In this document: positions 11,631-22,200 of the stretch, piece after piece | Layout: every line of letters begins with the position of its first letter | Position numbering within the stretch: the stretch's first letter is position 1 | Source: Crossaster papposus | Taxonomy: Eukaryota > Echinodermata > Asteroidea > Velatida > Solasteridae | Length of the DNA: 64,000 nucleotides | Assembly: GCA_037893245.1 (NCBI GenBank) | Contig: JBAIAA010000439.1 | Coordinates: 1-64,000 of the forward strand | Reading direction: 5' to 3' | The notes under the pieces: generated by a model | The model's database searches: none | The model's input: only the letters and a program-made list of their open reading frames with translations | Told to the model about the DNA's origin: nothing | Translations under genes and position numbers: made by a program

Positions 11631-13778
11631 GTTTCGTGATCTGAAGGTAAAAAGTGCCGAAAAGTGTTTTTTAGGCTCAATGGGCGCTATAGAGCATTTG
11701 GGAGTGTTGTAAGTCCATTTCGTGATCTGAAGGTAAATAGTGCCAAAAAGTGTTTGTTAGGCTCAATGGGCGCTATAGAGCATTTGGGAGTGTTGTTAAG
11801 TCAATTTCGTGATCTGAAGGTAAAAAGTGCCGAAAAGTGTTTGTTAGGCTCAATGGGCGCTATAGACCATTTGGGAGTGTTGTAAGTCCATTTCGTGATC
11901 TGAAGGTAAAAAGTGCCGAAAAGTGTTTGTTAGGCTCAATAGGCGCTATAGAGCATTTGGGAGTGTTGTAAGTCCATTTCGTAATCTGAAGGTAAATAGT
12001 GCCAAAAAGTGTTTGTTAGGCTCAATGGGCGCTATAGAGCATTTGGGAGGGTTGTTAGTCAATTTCGTGATCTGAAGGTAAATATTGCCAAAAAGTGTTT
12101 GTTAGGCTCAATAGGCGCTATAGAGCATTTGGGAGTGTTGTAAGTCCATTTCGTGATCTGAAGGTAAAAAATGTCGAAAAGTGTTTTTTAGGCTCAATGG
12201 GCGCTATAGAGCATTTGGGAGTGTTGTAAGTCGATTTCGTGATCTGGGGGTAAAAAGTGCCAAAAAGTGTTTGTTAGGCTCAATAGGCGCTATAGAGCAT
12301 TTGGGAGTGTTGTTAGTCAATTTCGTGATCTGAAGGTAAAAAGTGCCGAAAAGTGTTTTTTAGGCTCAATGGGCGCTATAGAGCATTTGGGAGTGTTGTA
12401 AGTCCATTTCGTGATCTGAAGGTAAATAGTGCCAAAAAGTGTTTGTTAGGCTCAATGGGCGCTATAGAGCATTTGGGAGTGTTGTAAGTCCATTTCTTGA
12501 TCTGAAGGTAATTAGTGCCAAAAAGTGTTTGTTAGGCTCAATGGGCGCTATAGAGCATTTGGGAGTGTTGTAAGTCCATTTCGTGATCTGAAGGTAAATA
12601 GTGCCAAAAAGTGTTTGTTAGGCTCAAAGGGCGCTATAGAGCATTTGGGAGTGTTGTAAGTCCATTTCGTGATCTGAAGGTAAATAGTGCCAAAAAGTGT
12701 TTGTTAGGCTCAATGGGCGCTATAGAGCATTTGGGAGTGTTGTAAGTCCATTTCGTGATCTGAAGGTAAAAAGTGCCGAAAAGTGTTTGTTAGGCTCAAT
12801 GGGCGCTATAGACCATTTGGGAGTGTTGTAAGTCCATTTCGTGATCTGAAGGTAAAAAGTGCCGAAAAGTGTTTGTTAGGCTCAATAGGCGCTATAGAGC
12901 ATTTGGGAGTGTTGTAAGTCCATTTCGTGATCTGAAGGTAAAAAGTGCCGAAAAGTGTTTGTTAGGCTCAATGGGCGCTATAGAGCATTTAGGAGTGTTG
13001 TAAGTCGATTTCGTGATCTGGGGGTTAAAAGTGCCAAAAAGTGTTTGTTAGGCTCAATAGGCGCTATAGAGCATTTGGGAGTGTTGTTAGTCAATTTCGT
13101 GATCTGAAGGTAAAAAGTGCCGAAAAGTGTTTTTTAGGCTCAATGGGCGCTATAGAGCATTTGGGAGTGTTGTAAGTCCATTTCGTGATCTGAAGGTAAA
13201 TATTGCCAAAAAGTGTTTGTTAGGCTCAATGGGCGCTATAGAGCATTTGGGAGTGTTGTAAGTCCATTTCGTGATCTGAAGGTAAATAGTGCCAAAAAGT
13301 GTTTGTTAGGCCCAATGGGCGCTATAGAGCATTTGGGAGTGTTGTAAGTCCATTTCGTGATCTGAAGGTAAAAAGTGTCGAAAAGTGTTTGTTAGGCTCA
13401 ATAGGCGCTATAGAGCATTTGGGAGTGTTGTTAAGTCAATTTCGTGATCTGAAGGTAAAAAGTGCCGAAAAGTGTTTGTTAGGCTCAATGGGCGCTATAG
13501 AGCATTTGGGAGTGTTGTAAGTCGATTTCGTGATCTGGGGGTAAAAAGTGCCAAAAAGTGTTTGTTAGGCTCAATAGGCGCTATAGAGCATTTGGGAGTG
13601 TTGTAAGTCCATTTCGTGATCTGAAGGTAAAAAGTGCCGAAAAGTGTTTGTTAGGCTCAATGGGCGCTATAGAGCATTTGGGAGTGTTGTAAGTCGATTT
13701 CGTGATCTGGGGGTAAAAAGTGCCAAAAAGTGTTTGTTAGGCTCAATAGGCGCTATAGAGCATTTGGGAGTGTTGTTA
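11631..13778 (+). repeat. Fourth higher-order repeat copy, shortened (2148 bp)
   Basis: F is followed by a copy joined directly to S and an agacc copy, so the ctgtagagc and B units are lost. At 12144-12229 a hybrid monomer joins the X class to a tttttt class and leads straight into G, skipping the V-E-V-E stretch. The remainder (G, T, S, C, S, S, D and on to G-J-G) is in reference order, with cccaatggg near 13311 shared with 5310. In the last V-E pair the agacc copy is agagc and leads directly into G. Confidence 0.75.
12144..12229 (+). repeat. Hybrid monomer joining X and tttttt classes
   Basis: The left part has the X-class aaaaaatgtcg and the right part the tttttt and atggg of the following T-type copy. 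In other regions X is a separate unit with tttgtt and atagg (for example near 3480, 10107, 43373 and 56967). The hybrid leads directly to G, so several further reference monomers are also absent. Confidence 0.8.
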
Positions 13779-14722
13779 GTTTCGTGATCTGAAGGTAAAA
13801 AGTGCCGAAAAGTGTTTTTTAGGCTCAATGGGCGCTATAGAGCATTTGGGAGTGTTGTTAGTCCATTTCGTGATCTGAAGGTAAATAGTGCCAAAAAGTG
13901 TTTGTTAGGCTCAATGGGCGCTGTAGAGCATTTGGGAGTGTTGTAAGTCCATTTCGTGATCTGAAGGTAAATATTGCCAAAAAGTGTTTGTTAGGCTCAA
14001 TGGGCGCTATAGAGCATTTGGGAGTGTTGTAAGTCCATTTCGTGATCTGAAGGTAAATAGTGCCAAAAAGTGTTTGTTAGGCTCAATGGGCGCTATAGAG
14101 CATTTGGGAGTGTTGTTAAGTCAATTTCGTGATCTGAAGGTAAAAAGTGCCGAAAAGTGTTTGTTAGGCTCAATAGGCGCTATAGAGCATTTGGGAGTGT
14201 TGTAAGTCCATTTCGTAATCTGAAGGTAAATAGTGCCAAAAAGTGTTTGTTAGGCTCAATGGGCGCTATAGAGCATTTGGGAGGGTTGTTAGTCAATTTC
14301 GTGATCTGAAGGTAAATATTGCCAAAAAGTGTTTGTTAGGCTCAATAGGCGCTATAGAGCATTTGGGAGTGTTGTAAGTCCATTTCGTGATCTGAAGGTA
14401 AAAAGTGCCGAAAAGTGTTTTTTAGGCTCAATGGGCGCTATAGAGCATTTGGGAGTGTTGTTAGTCCATTTCGTGATCTGAAGGTAAATAGTGCCAAAAA
14501 GTGTTTGTTAGGCTCAATGGGCGCTATAGAGCATTTGGGAGTGTTGTAAGTCCATTTCGTGATCTGAAGGTAAATAGTGCCAAAAAGTGTTTGTTAGGCT
14601 CAATAGGCGCTATAGAGCATTTGGGAGTGTTGTTAAGTCAATTTCGTGATCTGAAGGTAAAAAGTGCCGAAAAGTGTTTGTTAGGCTCAATGGGCGCTAT
14701 AGAGCATTTGGGAGTGTTGTAA
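13779..14722 (+). repeat. Array segment leading into the tripled block
   Basis: The segment starts F, ctgtagagc copy, B, S, then an atagg copy after an 87-bp linker, the gaggg copy, gtcaat/aatat copy, a tttttt copy, the linker-ttgtta copy, S with atagg, and E. From F on, this order closely resembles the inside of the 3266-bp blocks (15583 onward), so it is probably the remnant of an earlier block copy that lacks the agacc unit. Confidence 0.7.
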
Positions 14723-14808
14723 GTCGATTTCGTGATCTGGGGGTAAAAAGTGCCAAAAAGTGTTTGTTAGGCTCAATAGGCGCTATAGAGCATTTGGGAG
14801 TGTTGTAA
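14723..14808 (+). repeat. G-run monomer (class G)
   Basis: This copy begins gtcgatttcg and has ctgggggt where the standard has ctgaaggt, followed by aaaaagtgcc and ataggcgc. The first change creates a TCGA (TaqI) site, and the second gives a run of five G. G monomers often flank one J monomer (order G, J, G) just upstream of the 82-bp F monomer. A related form with gggggtt (class Gt) follows a unit with tttagg, for example near 5004 and 13007. Confidence 0.88.
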
Positions 14809-17800
14809 GTCCATTTCGTGATCTGAAGGTAAATAGTGCCAAAAAGTGTTTGTTAGGCTCAATGGGCGCTATAGAGCATTTGGGAGTGTTGTAAGTCCAT
14901 TTCTTGATCTGAAGGTAATTAGTGCCAAAAAGTGTTTGTTAGGCTCAATGGGCGCTATAGAGCATTTGGGAGTGTTGTAAGTCCATTTCGTGATCTGAAG
15001 GTAAATAGTGCCAAAAAGTGTTTGTTAGGCTCAATGGGCGCTATAGAGCATTTGGGAGTGTTGTAAGTCCATTTCGTGATCTGAAGGTAAATAGTGCCAA
15101 AAAGTGTTTGTTAGGCTCAATGGGCGCTATAGAGCATTTGGGAGTGTTGTAAGTCCATTTCGTGATCTGAAGGTAAATAGTGCCAAAAAGTGTTTGTTAG
15201 GCTCAATGGGCGCTATAGAGCATTTGGGAGTGTTGTAAGTCCATTTCTTGATCTGAAGGTAATTAGTGCCAAAAAGTGTTTGTTAGGCTCAATGGGCGCT
15301 ATAGAGCATTTGGGAGTGTTGTAAGTCGATTTCGTGATCTGGGGGTAAAAAGTGCCAAAAAGTGTTTGTTAGGCTCAATAGGCGCTATAGAGCATTTGGG
15401 AGTGTTGTAAGTCCATTTCGTGATCTGAAGGTAAAAAGTGCCGAAAAGTGTTTGTTAGGCTCAATGGGCGCTATAGAGCATTTGGGAGTGTTGTAAGTCG
15501 ATTTCGTGATCTGGGGGTAAAAAGTGCCAAAAAGTGTTTGTTAGGCTCAATAGGCGCTATAGAGCATTTGGGAGTGTTGTTAGTTTCGTGATCTGAAGGT
15601 AAAAAGTGCCGAAAAGTGTTTTTTAGGCTCAATGGGCGCTATAGAGCATTTGGGAGTGTTGTTAGTCCATTTCGTGATCTGAAGGTAAATAGTGCCAACA
15701 AGTGTTTGTTAGGCTCAATGGGCGCTGTAGAGCATTTGGGATTGTTGTAAGTCCATTTCGTGATCTGAAGGTAAATATTGCCAAAAAGTGTTTGTTAGGC
15801 TCAATGGGCGCTATAGAGCATTTGGGAGTGTTGTAAGTCCATTTCGTGATCTGAAGGTAAATAGTGCCAAAAAGTGTTTGTTAGGCTCAATGGGCGCTAT
15901 AGAGCATTTGGGAGTGTTGTTAAGTCAATTTCGTGATCTGAAGGTAAAAAGTGCCGAAAAGTGTTTGTTAGGCTCAATGGGCGCTATAGACCATTTGGGA
16001 GTGTTGTAAGTCCATTTCGTGATCTGAAGGTAAAAAGTGCCGAAAAGTGTTTGTTAGGCTCAATAGGCGCTATAGAGCATTTGGGAGTGTTGTAAGTCCA
16101 TTTCGTAATCTGAAGGTAAATAGTGCCAAAAAGTGTTTGTTAGGCTCAATGGGCGCTATAGAGCATTTGGGAGGGTTGTTAGTCAATTTCGTGATCTGAA
16201 GGTAAATATTGCCAAAAAGTGTTTGTTAGGCTCAATAGGCGCTATAGAGCATTTGGGAGTGTTGTAAGTCCATTTCGTGATCTGAAGGTAAAAAGTGCCG
16301 AAAAGTGTTTTTTAGGCTCAATGGGCGCTATAGAGCATTTGGGAGTGTTGTTAGTCCATTTCGTGATCTGAAGGTAAATAGTGCCAAAAAGTGTTTGTTA
16401 GGCTCAATGGGCGCTATAGAGCATTTGGGAGTGTTGTAAGTCCATTTCGTGATCTGAAGGTAAATAGTGCCAAAAAGTGTTTGTTAGGCTCAATAGGCGC
16501 TATAGAGCATTTGGGAGTGTTGTTAAGTCAATTTCGTGATCTGAAGGTAAAAAGTGCCGAAAAGTGTTTGTTAGGCTCAATGGGCGCTATAGAGCATTTG
16601 GGAGTGTTGTAAGTCGATTTCGTGATCTGGGGGTAAAAAGTGCCAAAAAGTGTTTGTTAGGCTCAATAGGCGCTATAGAGCATTTGGGAGTGTTGTTAGT
16701 CAATTTCGTGATCTGAAGGTAAAAAGTGCCGAAAAGTGTTTTTTAGGCTCAATGGGCGCTATAGAGCATTTGGGAGTGTTGTTAGTCCATTTCGTGATCT
16801 GAAGGTAAATAGTGCCGAAAAGTGTTTGTTAGGCTCAATGGGCGCTATAGAGCATTTGGGAGTGTTGTAAGTCCATTTCGTGATCTGAAGGTAAAAAGTG
16901 CCGAAAGGTGTTTGTTAGGCTCAATAGGCGCTATAGAGCATTTGGGAGTGTTGTAAGTCCATTTCGTGATCTGAAGGTAAATAGTGCCAAAAAGTGTTTG
17001 TTAGGCTCAATGGGCGCTATAGAGCATTTGGGAGGGTTGTTAGTCAATTTCGTGATCTGAAGGTAAATATTGCCAAAAAGTGTTTGTTAGGCTCAATAGG
17101 CGCTATAGAGCATTTGGGAGTGTTGTAAGTCCATTTCGTGATCTGAAGGTAAATAGTGCCAAAAAGTGTTTGTTAGGCTCAATGGGCGCTATAGAGCATT
17201 TGGGAGTGTTGTAAGTCCATTTCGTGATCTGAAGGTAAATAGTGCCAAAAAGTGTTTGTTAGGCTCAATGGGCGCTATAGAGCATTTGGGAGTGTTGTTA
17301 GTCCATTTCGTGATCTGAAGGTAAATAGTGCCGAAAAGTGTTTGTTAGGCTCAATGGGCGCTATAGAGCATTTGGGAGTGTTGTAAGTCCATTTCGTGAT
17401 CTGAAGGTAAATATTGCCAAAAAGTGTTTGTTAGGCTCAATGGGCGCTATAGAGCATTTGGGAGTGTTGTAAGTCCATTTCGTGATCTGAAGGTAAATAG
17501 TGCCAAAAAGTGTTTGTTAGGCTCAATGGGCGCTATAGAGCATTTGGGAGTGTTGTAAGTCCATTTCTTGATCTGAAGGTAATTAGTGCCAAAAAGTGTT
17601 TGTTAGGCTCAATGGGCGCTATAGAGCATTTGGGAGTGTTGTAAGTCCATTTCGTGATCTGAAGGTAAATAGTGCCAAAAAGTGTTTGTTAGGCTCAATG
17701 GGCGCTATAGAGCATTTGGGAGTGTTGTAAGTCCATTTCGTGATCTGAAGGTAAATAGTGCCAAAAAGTGTTTGTTAGGCTCAATGGGCGCTATAGAGCA

Positions 17801-17988
17801 TTTGGGAGTGTTGTAAGTCCATTTCGTGATCTGAAGGTAAAAAGTGCCGAAAAGTGTTTGTTAGGCTCAATGGGCGCTATAGACCATTTGGGAGTGTTGT
17901 AAGTCCATTTCGTGATCTGAAGGTAAAAAGTGCCGAAAAGTGTTTGTTAGGCTCAATAGGCGCTATAGAGCATTTGGGAGTGTTGTAA
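14723..17988 (+). repeat. 3266-bp higher-order block, copy 1
   Basis: Thirty-eight monomers, in the order G, S, C, S, S, S, C, G, J, G, F, ctgtagagc copy, B, S, agacc copy, atagg copy, gaggg copy, gtcaat/aatat copy, tttttt copy, linker-ttgtta copy, S with atagg, E, G, T, Lg, gaaaggtg copy, gaggg copy, gtcaat/aatat copy, S, S, Lg, B, S, C, S, S, D, atagg copy. A block-specific marker, ttgggattgttg near 15737, recurs at +3266 and +7478. One private change is caacaag near 15697. Thirty-eight 86-bp units minus four plus two give exactly 3266. Confidence 0.88.
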
Positions 17989-18246
17989 GTCGATTTCGTG
18001 ATCTGGGGGTAAAAAGTGCCAAAAAGTGTTTGTTAGGCTCAATAGGCGCTATAGAGCATTTGGGAGTGTTGTAAGTCCATTTCGTGATCTGAAGGTAAAT
18101 AGTGCCAAAAAGTGTTTGTTAGGCTCAATGGGCGCTATAGAGCATTTGGGAGTGTTGTAAGTCCATTTCTTGATCTGAAGGTAATTAGTGCCAAAAAGTG
18201 TTTGTTAGGCTCAATGGGCGCTATAGAGCATTTGGGAGTGTTGTAA

Positions 18247-18332
18247 GTCCATTTCGTGATCTGAAGGTAAATAGTGCCAAAAAGTGTTTGTTAGGCTCAA
18301 TGGGCGCTATAGAGCATTTGGGAGTGTTGTAA
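18247..18332 (+). repeat. Representative standard monomer (class S), 86 bp
   Basis: This unit carries the commonest state at every variable position: linker ttgtaa, gtcc, ctgaagg, aatagtgcc, aaaaagtg, tttgttagg, caatggg, agagc, tttggg and gagtg. I phase monomers from gtc. It holds one GATC at monomer positions 12-15, one HaeII site (ggcgct) around positions 57-62, and an imperfect 12-bp palindrome at 58-69. A and T tracts lie at positions 6-8, 33-37, 41-43 and 71-73. Class S is the most abundant class and often occurs two or three times in a row, for example just downstream of this copy. Confidence 0.9.
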
Positions 18333-20136
18333 GTCCATTTCGTGATCTGAAGGTAAATAGTGCCAAAAAGTGTTTGTTAGGCTCAATGGGCGCTATAGAG
18401 CATTTGGGAGTGTTGTAAGTCCATTTCGTGATCTGAAGGTAAATAGTGCCAAAAAGTGTTTGTTAGGCTCAATGGGCGCTATAGAGCATTTGGGAGTGTT
18501 GTAAGTCCATTTCTTGATCTGAAGGTAATTAGTGCCAAAAAGTGTTTGTTAGGCTCAATGGGCGCTATAGAGCATTTGGGAGTGTTGTAAGTCGATTTCG
18601 TGATCTGGGGGTAAAAAGTGCCAAAAAGTGTTTGTTAGGCTCAATAGGCGCTATAGAGCATTTGGGAGTGTTGTAAGTCCATTTCGTGATCTGAAGGTAA
18701 AAAGTGCCGAAAAGTGTTTGTTAGGCTCAATGGGCGCTATAGAGCATTTGGGAGTGTTGTAAGTCGATTTCGTGATCTGGGGGTAAAAAGTGCCAAAAAG
18801 TGTTTGTTAGGCTCAATAGGCGCTATAGAGCATTTGGGAGTGTTGTTAGTTTCGTGATCTGAAGGTAAAAAGTGCCGAAAAGTGTTTTTTAGGCTCAATG
18901 GGCGCTATAGAGCATTTGGGAGTGTTGTTAGTCCATTTCGTGATCTGAAGGTAAATAGTGCCAAAAAGTGTTTGTTAGGCTCAATGGGCGCTGTAGAGCA
19001 TTTGGGATTGTTGTAAGTCCATTTCGTGATCTGAAGGTAAATATTGCCAAAAAGTGTTTGTTAGGCTCAATGGGCGCTATAGAGCATTTGGGAGTGTTGT
19101 AAGTCCATTTCGTGATCTGAAGGTAAATAGTGCCAAAAAGTGTTTGTTAGGCTCAATGGGCGCTATAGAGCATTTGGGAGTGTTGTTAAGTCAATTTCGT
19201 GATCTGAAGGTAAAAAGTGCCGAAAAGTGTTTGTTAGGCTCAATGGGCGCTATAGACCATTTGGGAGTGTTGTAAGTCCATTTCGTGATCTGAAGGTAAA
19301 AAGTGCCGAAAAGTGTTTGTTAGGCTCAATAGGCGCTATAGAGCATTTGGGAGTGTTGTAAGTCCATTTCGTAATCTGAAGGTAAATAGTGCCAAAAAGT
19401 GTTTGTTAGGCTCAATGGGCGCTATAGAGCATTTGGGAGGGTTGTTAGTCAATTTCGTGATCTGAAGGTAAATATTGCCAAAAAGTGTTTGTTAGGCTCA
19501 ATAGGCGCTATAGAGCATTTGGGAGTGTTGTAAGTCCATTTCGTGATCTGAAGGTAAAAAGTGCCGAAAAGTGTTTTTTAGGCTCAATGGGCGCTATAGA
19601 GCATTTGGGAGTGTTGTTAGTCCATTTCGTGATCTGAAGGTAAATAGTGCCGAAAAGTGTTTGTTAGGCTCAATGGGCGCTATAGAGCATTTGGGAGTGT
19701 TGTAAGTCCATTTCGTGATCTGAAGGTAAATAGTGCCAAAAATTGTTTGTTAGGCTCAATAGGCGCTATAGAGCATTTGGGAGTGTTGTTAAGTCAATTT
19801 CGTGATCTGAAGGTAAAAAGTGCCGAAAAGTGTTTGTTAGGCTCAATGGGCGCTATAGAGCATTTGGGAGTGTTGTAAGTCGATTTCGTGATCTGGGGGT
19901 AAAAAGTGCCAAAAAGTGTTTGTTAGGCTCAATAGGCGCTATAGAGCATTTGGGAGTGTTGTTAGTCAATTTCGTGATCTGAAGGTAAAAAGTGCCGAAA
20001 AGTGTTTTTTAGGCTCAATGGGCGCTATAGAGCATTTGGGAGTGTTGTTAGTCCATTTCGTGATCTGAAGGTAAATAGTGCCGAAAAGTGTTTGTTAGGC
20101 TCAATGGGCGCTATAGAGCATTTGGGAGTGTTGTAA

Positions 20137-22028
20137 GTCCATTTCGTGATCTGAAGGTAAAAAGTGCCGAAAGGTGTTTGTTAGGCTCAATAGGCGCTAT
20201 AGAGCATTTGGGAGTGTTGTAAGTCCATTTCGTGATCTGAAGGTAAATAGTGCCAAAAAGTGTTTGTTAGGCTCAATGGGCGCTATAGAGCATTTGGGAG
20301 GGTTGTTAGTCAATTTCGTGATCTGAAGGTAAATATTGCCAAAAAGTGTTTGTTAGGCTCAATAGGCGCTATAGAGCATTTGGGAGTGTTGTAAGTCCAT
20401 TTCGTGATCTGAAGGTAAATAGTGCCAAAAAGTGTTTGTTAGGCTCAATGGGCGCTATAGAGCATTTGGGAGTGTTGTAAGTCCATTTCGTGATCTGAAG
20501 GTAAATAGTGCCAAAAAGTGTTTGTTAGGCTCAATGGGCGCTATAGAGCATTTGGGAGTGTTGTTAGTCCATTTCGTGATCTGAAGGTAAATAGTGCCGA
20601 AAAGTGTTTGTTAGGCTCAATGGGCGCTATAGAGCATTTGGGAGTGTTGTAAGTCCATTTCGTGATCTGAAGGTAAATATTGCCAAAAAGTGTTTGTTAG
20701 GCTCAATGGGCGCTATAGAGCATTTGGGAGTGTTGTAAGTCCATTTCGTGATCTGAAGGTAAATAGTGCCAAAAAGTGTTTGTTAGGCTCAATGGGCGCT
20801 ATAGAGCATTTGGGAGTGTTGTAAGTCCATTTCTTGATCTGAAGGTAATTAGTGCCAAAAAGTGTTTGTTAGGCTCAATGGGCGCTATAGAGCATTTGGG
20901 AGTGTTGTAAGTCCATTTCGTGATCTGAAGGTAAATAGTGCCAAAAAGTGTTTGTTAGGCTCAATGGGCGCTATAGAGCATTTGGGAGTGTTGTAAGTCC
21001 ATTTCGTGATCTGAAGGTAAATAGTGCCAAAAAGTGTTTGTTAGGCTCAATGGGCGCTATAGAGCATTTGGGAGTGTTGTAAGTCCATTTCGTGATCTGA
21101 AGGTAAAAAGTGCCGAAAGGTGTTTGTTAGGCTCAATAGGCGCTATAGAGCATTTGGGAGTGTTGTAAGTCCATTTCGTGATCTGAAGGTAAATAGTGCC
21201 AAAAAGTGTTTGTTAGGCTCAATGGGCGCTATAGAGCATTTGGGAGGGTTGTTAGTCAATTTCGTGATCTGAAGGTAAATATTGCCAAAAAGTGTTTGTT
21301 AGGCTCAATAGGCGCTATAGAGCATTTGGGAGTGTTGTAAGTCCATTTCGTGATCTGAAGGTAAATAGTGCCAAAAAGTGTTTGTTAGGCTCAATGGGCG
21401 CTATAGAGCATTTGGGAGTGTTGTAAGTCCATTTCGTGATCTGAAGGTAAATAGTGCCAAAAAGTGTTTGTTAGGCTCAATGGGCGCTATAGAGCATTTG
21501 GGAGTGTTGTTAGTCCATTTCGTGATCTGAAGGTAAATAGTGCCGAAAAGTGTTTGTTAGGCTCAATGGGCGCTATAGAGCATTTGGGAGTGTTGTAAGT
21601 CCATTTCGTGATCTGAAGGTAAATATTGCCAAAAAGTGTTTGTTAGGCTCAATGGGCGCTATAGAGCATTTGGGAGTGTTGTAAGTCCATTTCGTGATCT
21701 GAAGGTAAATAGTGCCAAAAAGTGTTTGTTAGGCTCAATGGGCGCTATAGAGCATTTGGGAGTGTTGTAAGTCCATTTCTTGATCTGAAGGTAATTAGTG
21801 CCAAAAAGTGTTTGTTAGGCTCAATGGGCGCTATAGAGCATTTGGGAGTGTTGTAAGTCCATTTCGTGATCTGAAGGTAAATAGTGCCAAAAAGTGTTTG
21901 TTAGGCTCAATGGGCGCTATAGAGCATTTGGGAGTGTTGTAAGTCCATTTCGTGATCTGAAGGTAAATAGTGCCAAAAAGTGTTTGTTAGGCTCAATGGG
22001 CGCTATAGAGCATTTGGGAGTGTTGTAA
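20137..22028 (+). repeat. Nested 946-bp (11-monomer) tandem duplication
   Basis: Two 946-bp units, 20137-21082 and 21083-22028, each start with the rare gaaaggtg copy (gtccatttcg then gtgccgaaaggtg). They run through the gaggg copy, a gtcaat/aatat copy, S, S, Lg, B, S, C, S, S. Eleven 86-bp units give exactly 946. Block copies 1 and 3 hold this stretch only once (from 16871 and from about 24349), so the duplication happened in or after the formation of copy 2. Confidence 0.88.
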
Positions 22029-22200
22029 GTCCATTTCGTGATCTGAAGGTAAAAAGTGCCGAAAAGTGTTTGTTAGGCTCAATGGGCGCTATAGACCATT
22101 TGGGAGTGTTGTAAGTCCATTTCGTGATCTGAAGGTAAAAAGTGCCGAAAAGTGTTTGTTAGGCTCAATAGGCGCTATAGAGCATTTGGGAGTGTTGTAA

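Larger units (their letters stand above)
17989..22200 (+). repeat. 3266-bp block, copy 2, enlarged to 4212 bp
   Basis: This is the same monomer order as copy 1, starting at the same gtcgatttcg boundary, plus an internal 946-bp duplication (20137-21082 repeated as 21083-22028). 4212 equals 3266 plus 946. By eye I found two point changes against both neighbours: an A-to-G near 19652 and a G-to-T near 19743 (aaaaattg). Confidence 0.88.

Noticed and set aside
14738-14744. G-quadruplex at the ctgggggt run
   Set aside because: The other G runs in reach (atgggcg and tttgggag) are too far away for usual loop lengths, and only one long run occurs per G monomer.
18306-18312. TATA-box promoter at gctatagag
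   Set aside because: The match is weak, lies within a palindrome and is repeated in every monomer with no gene downstream. No other promoter element is visible.
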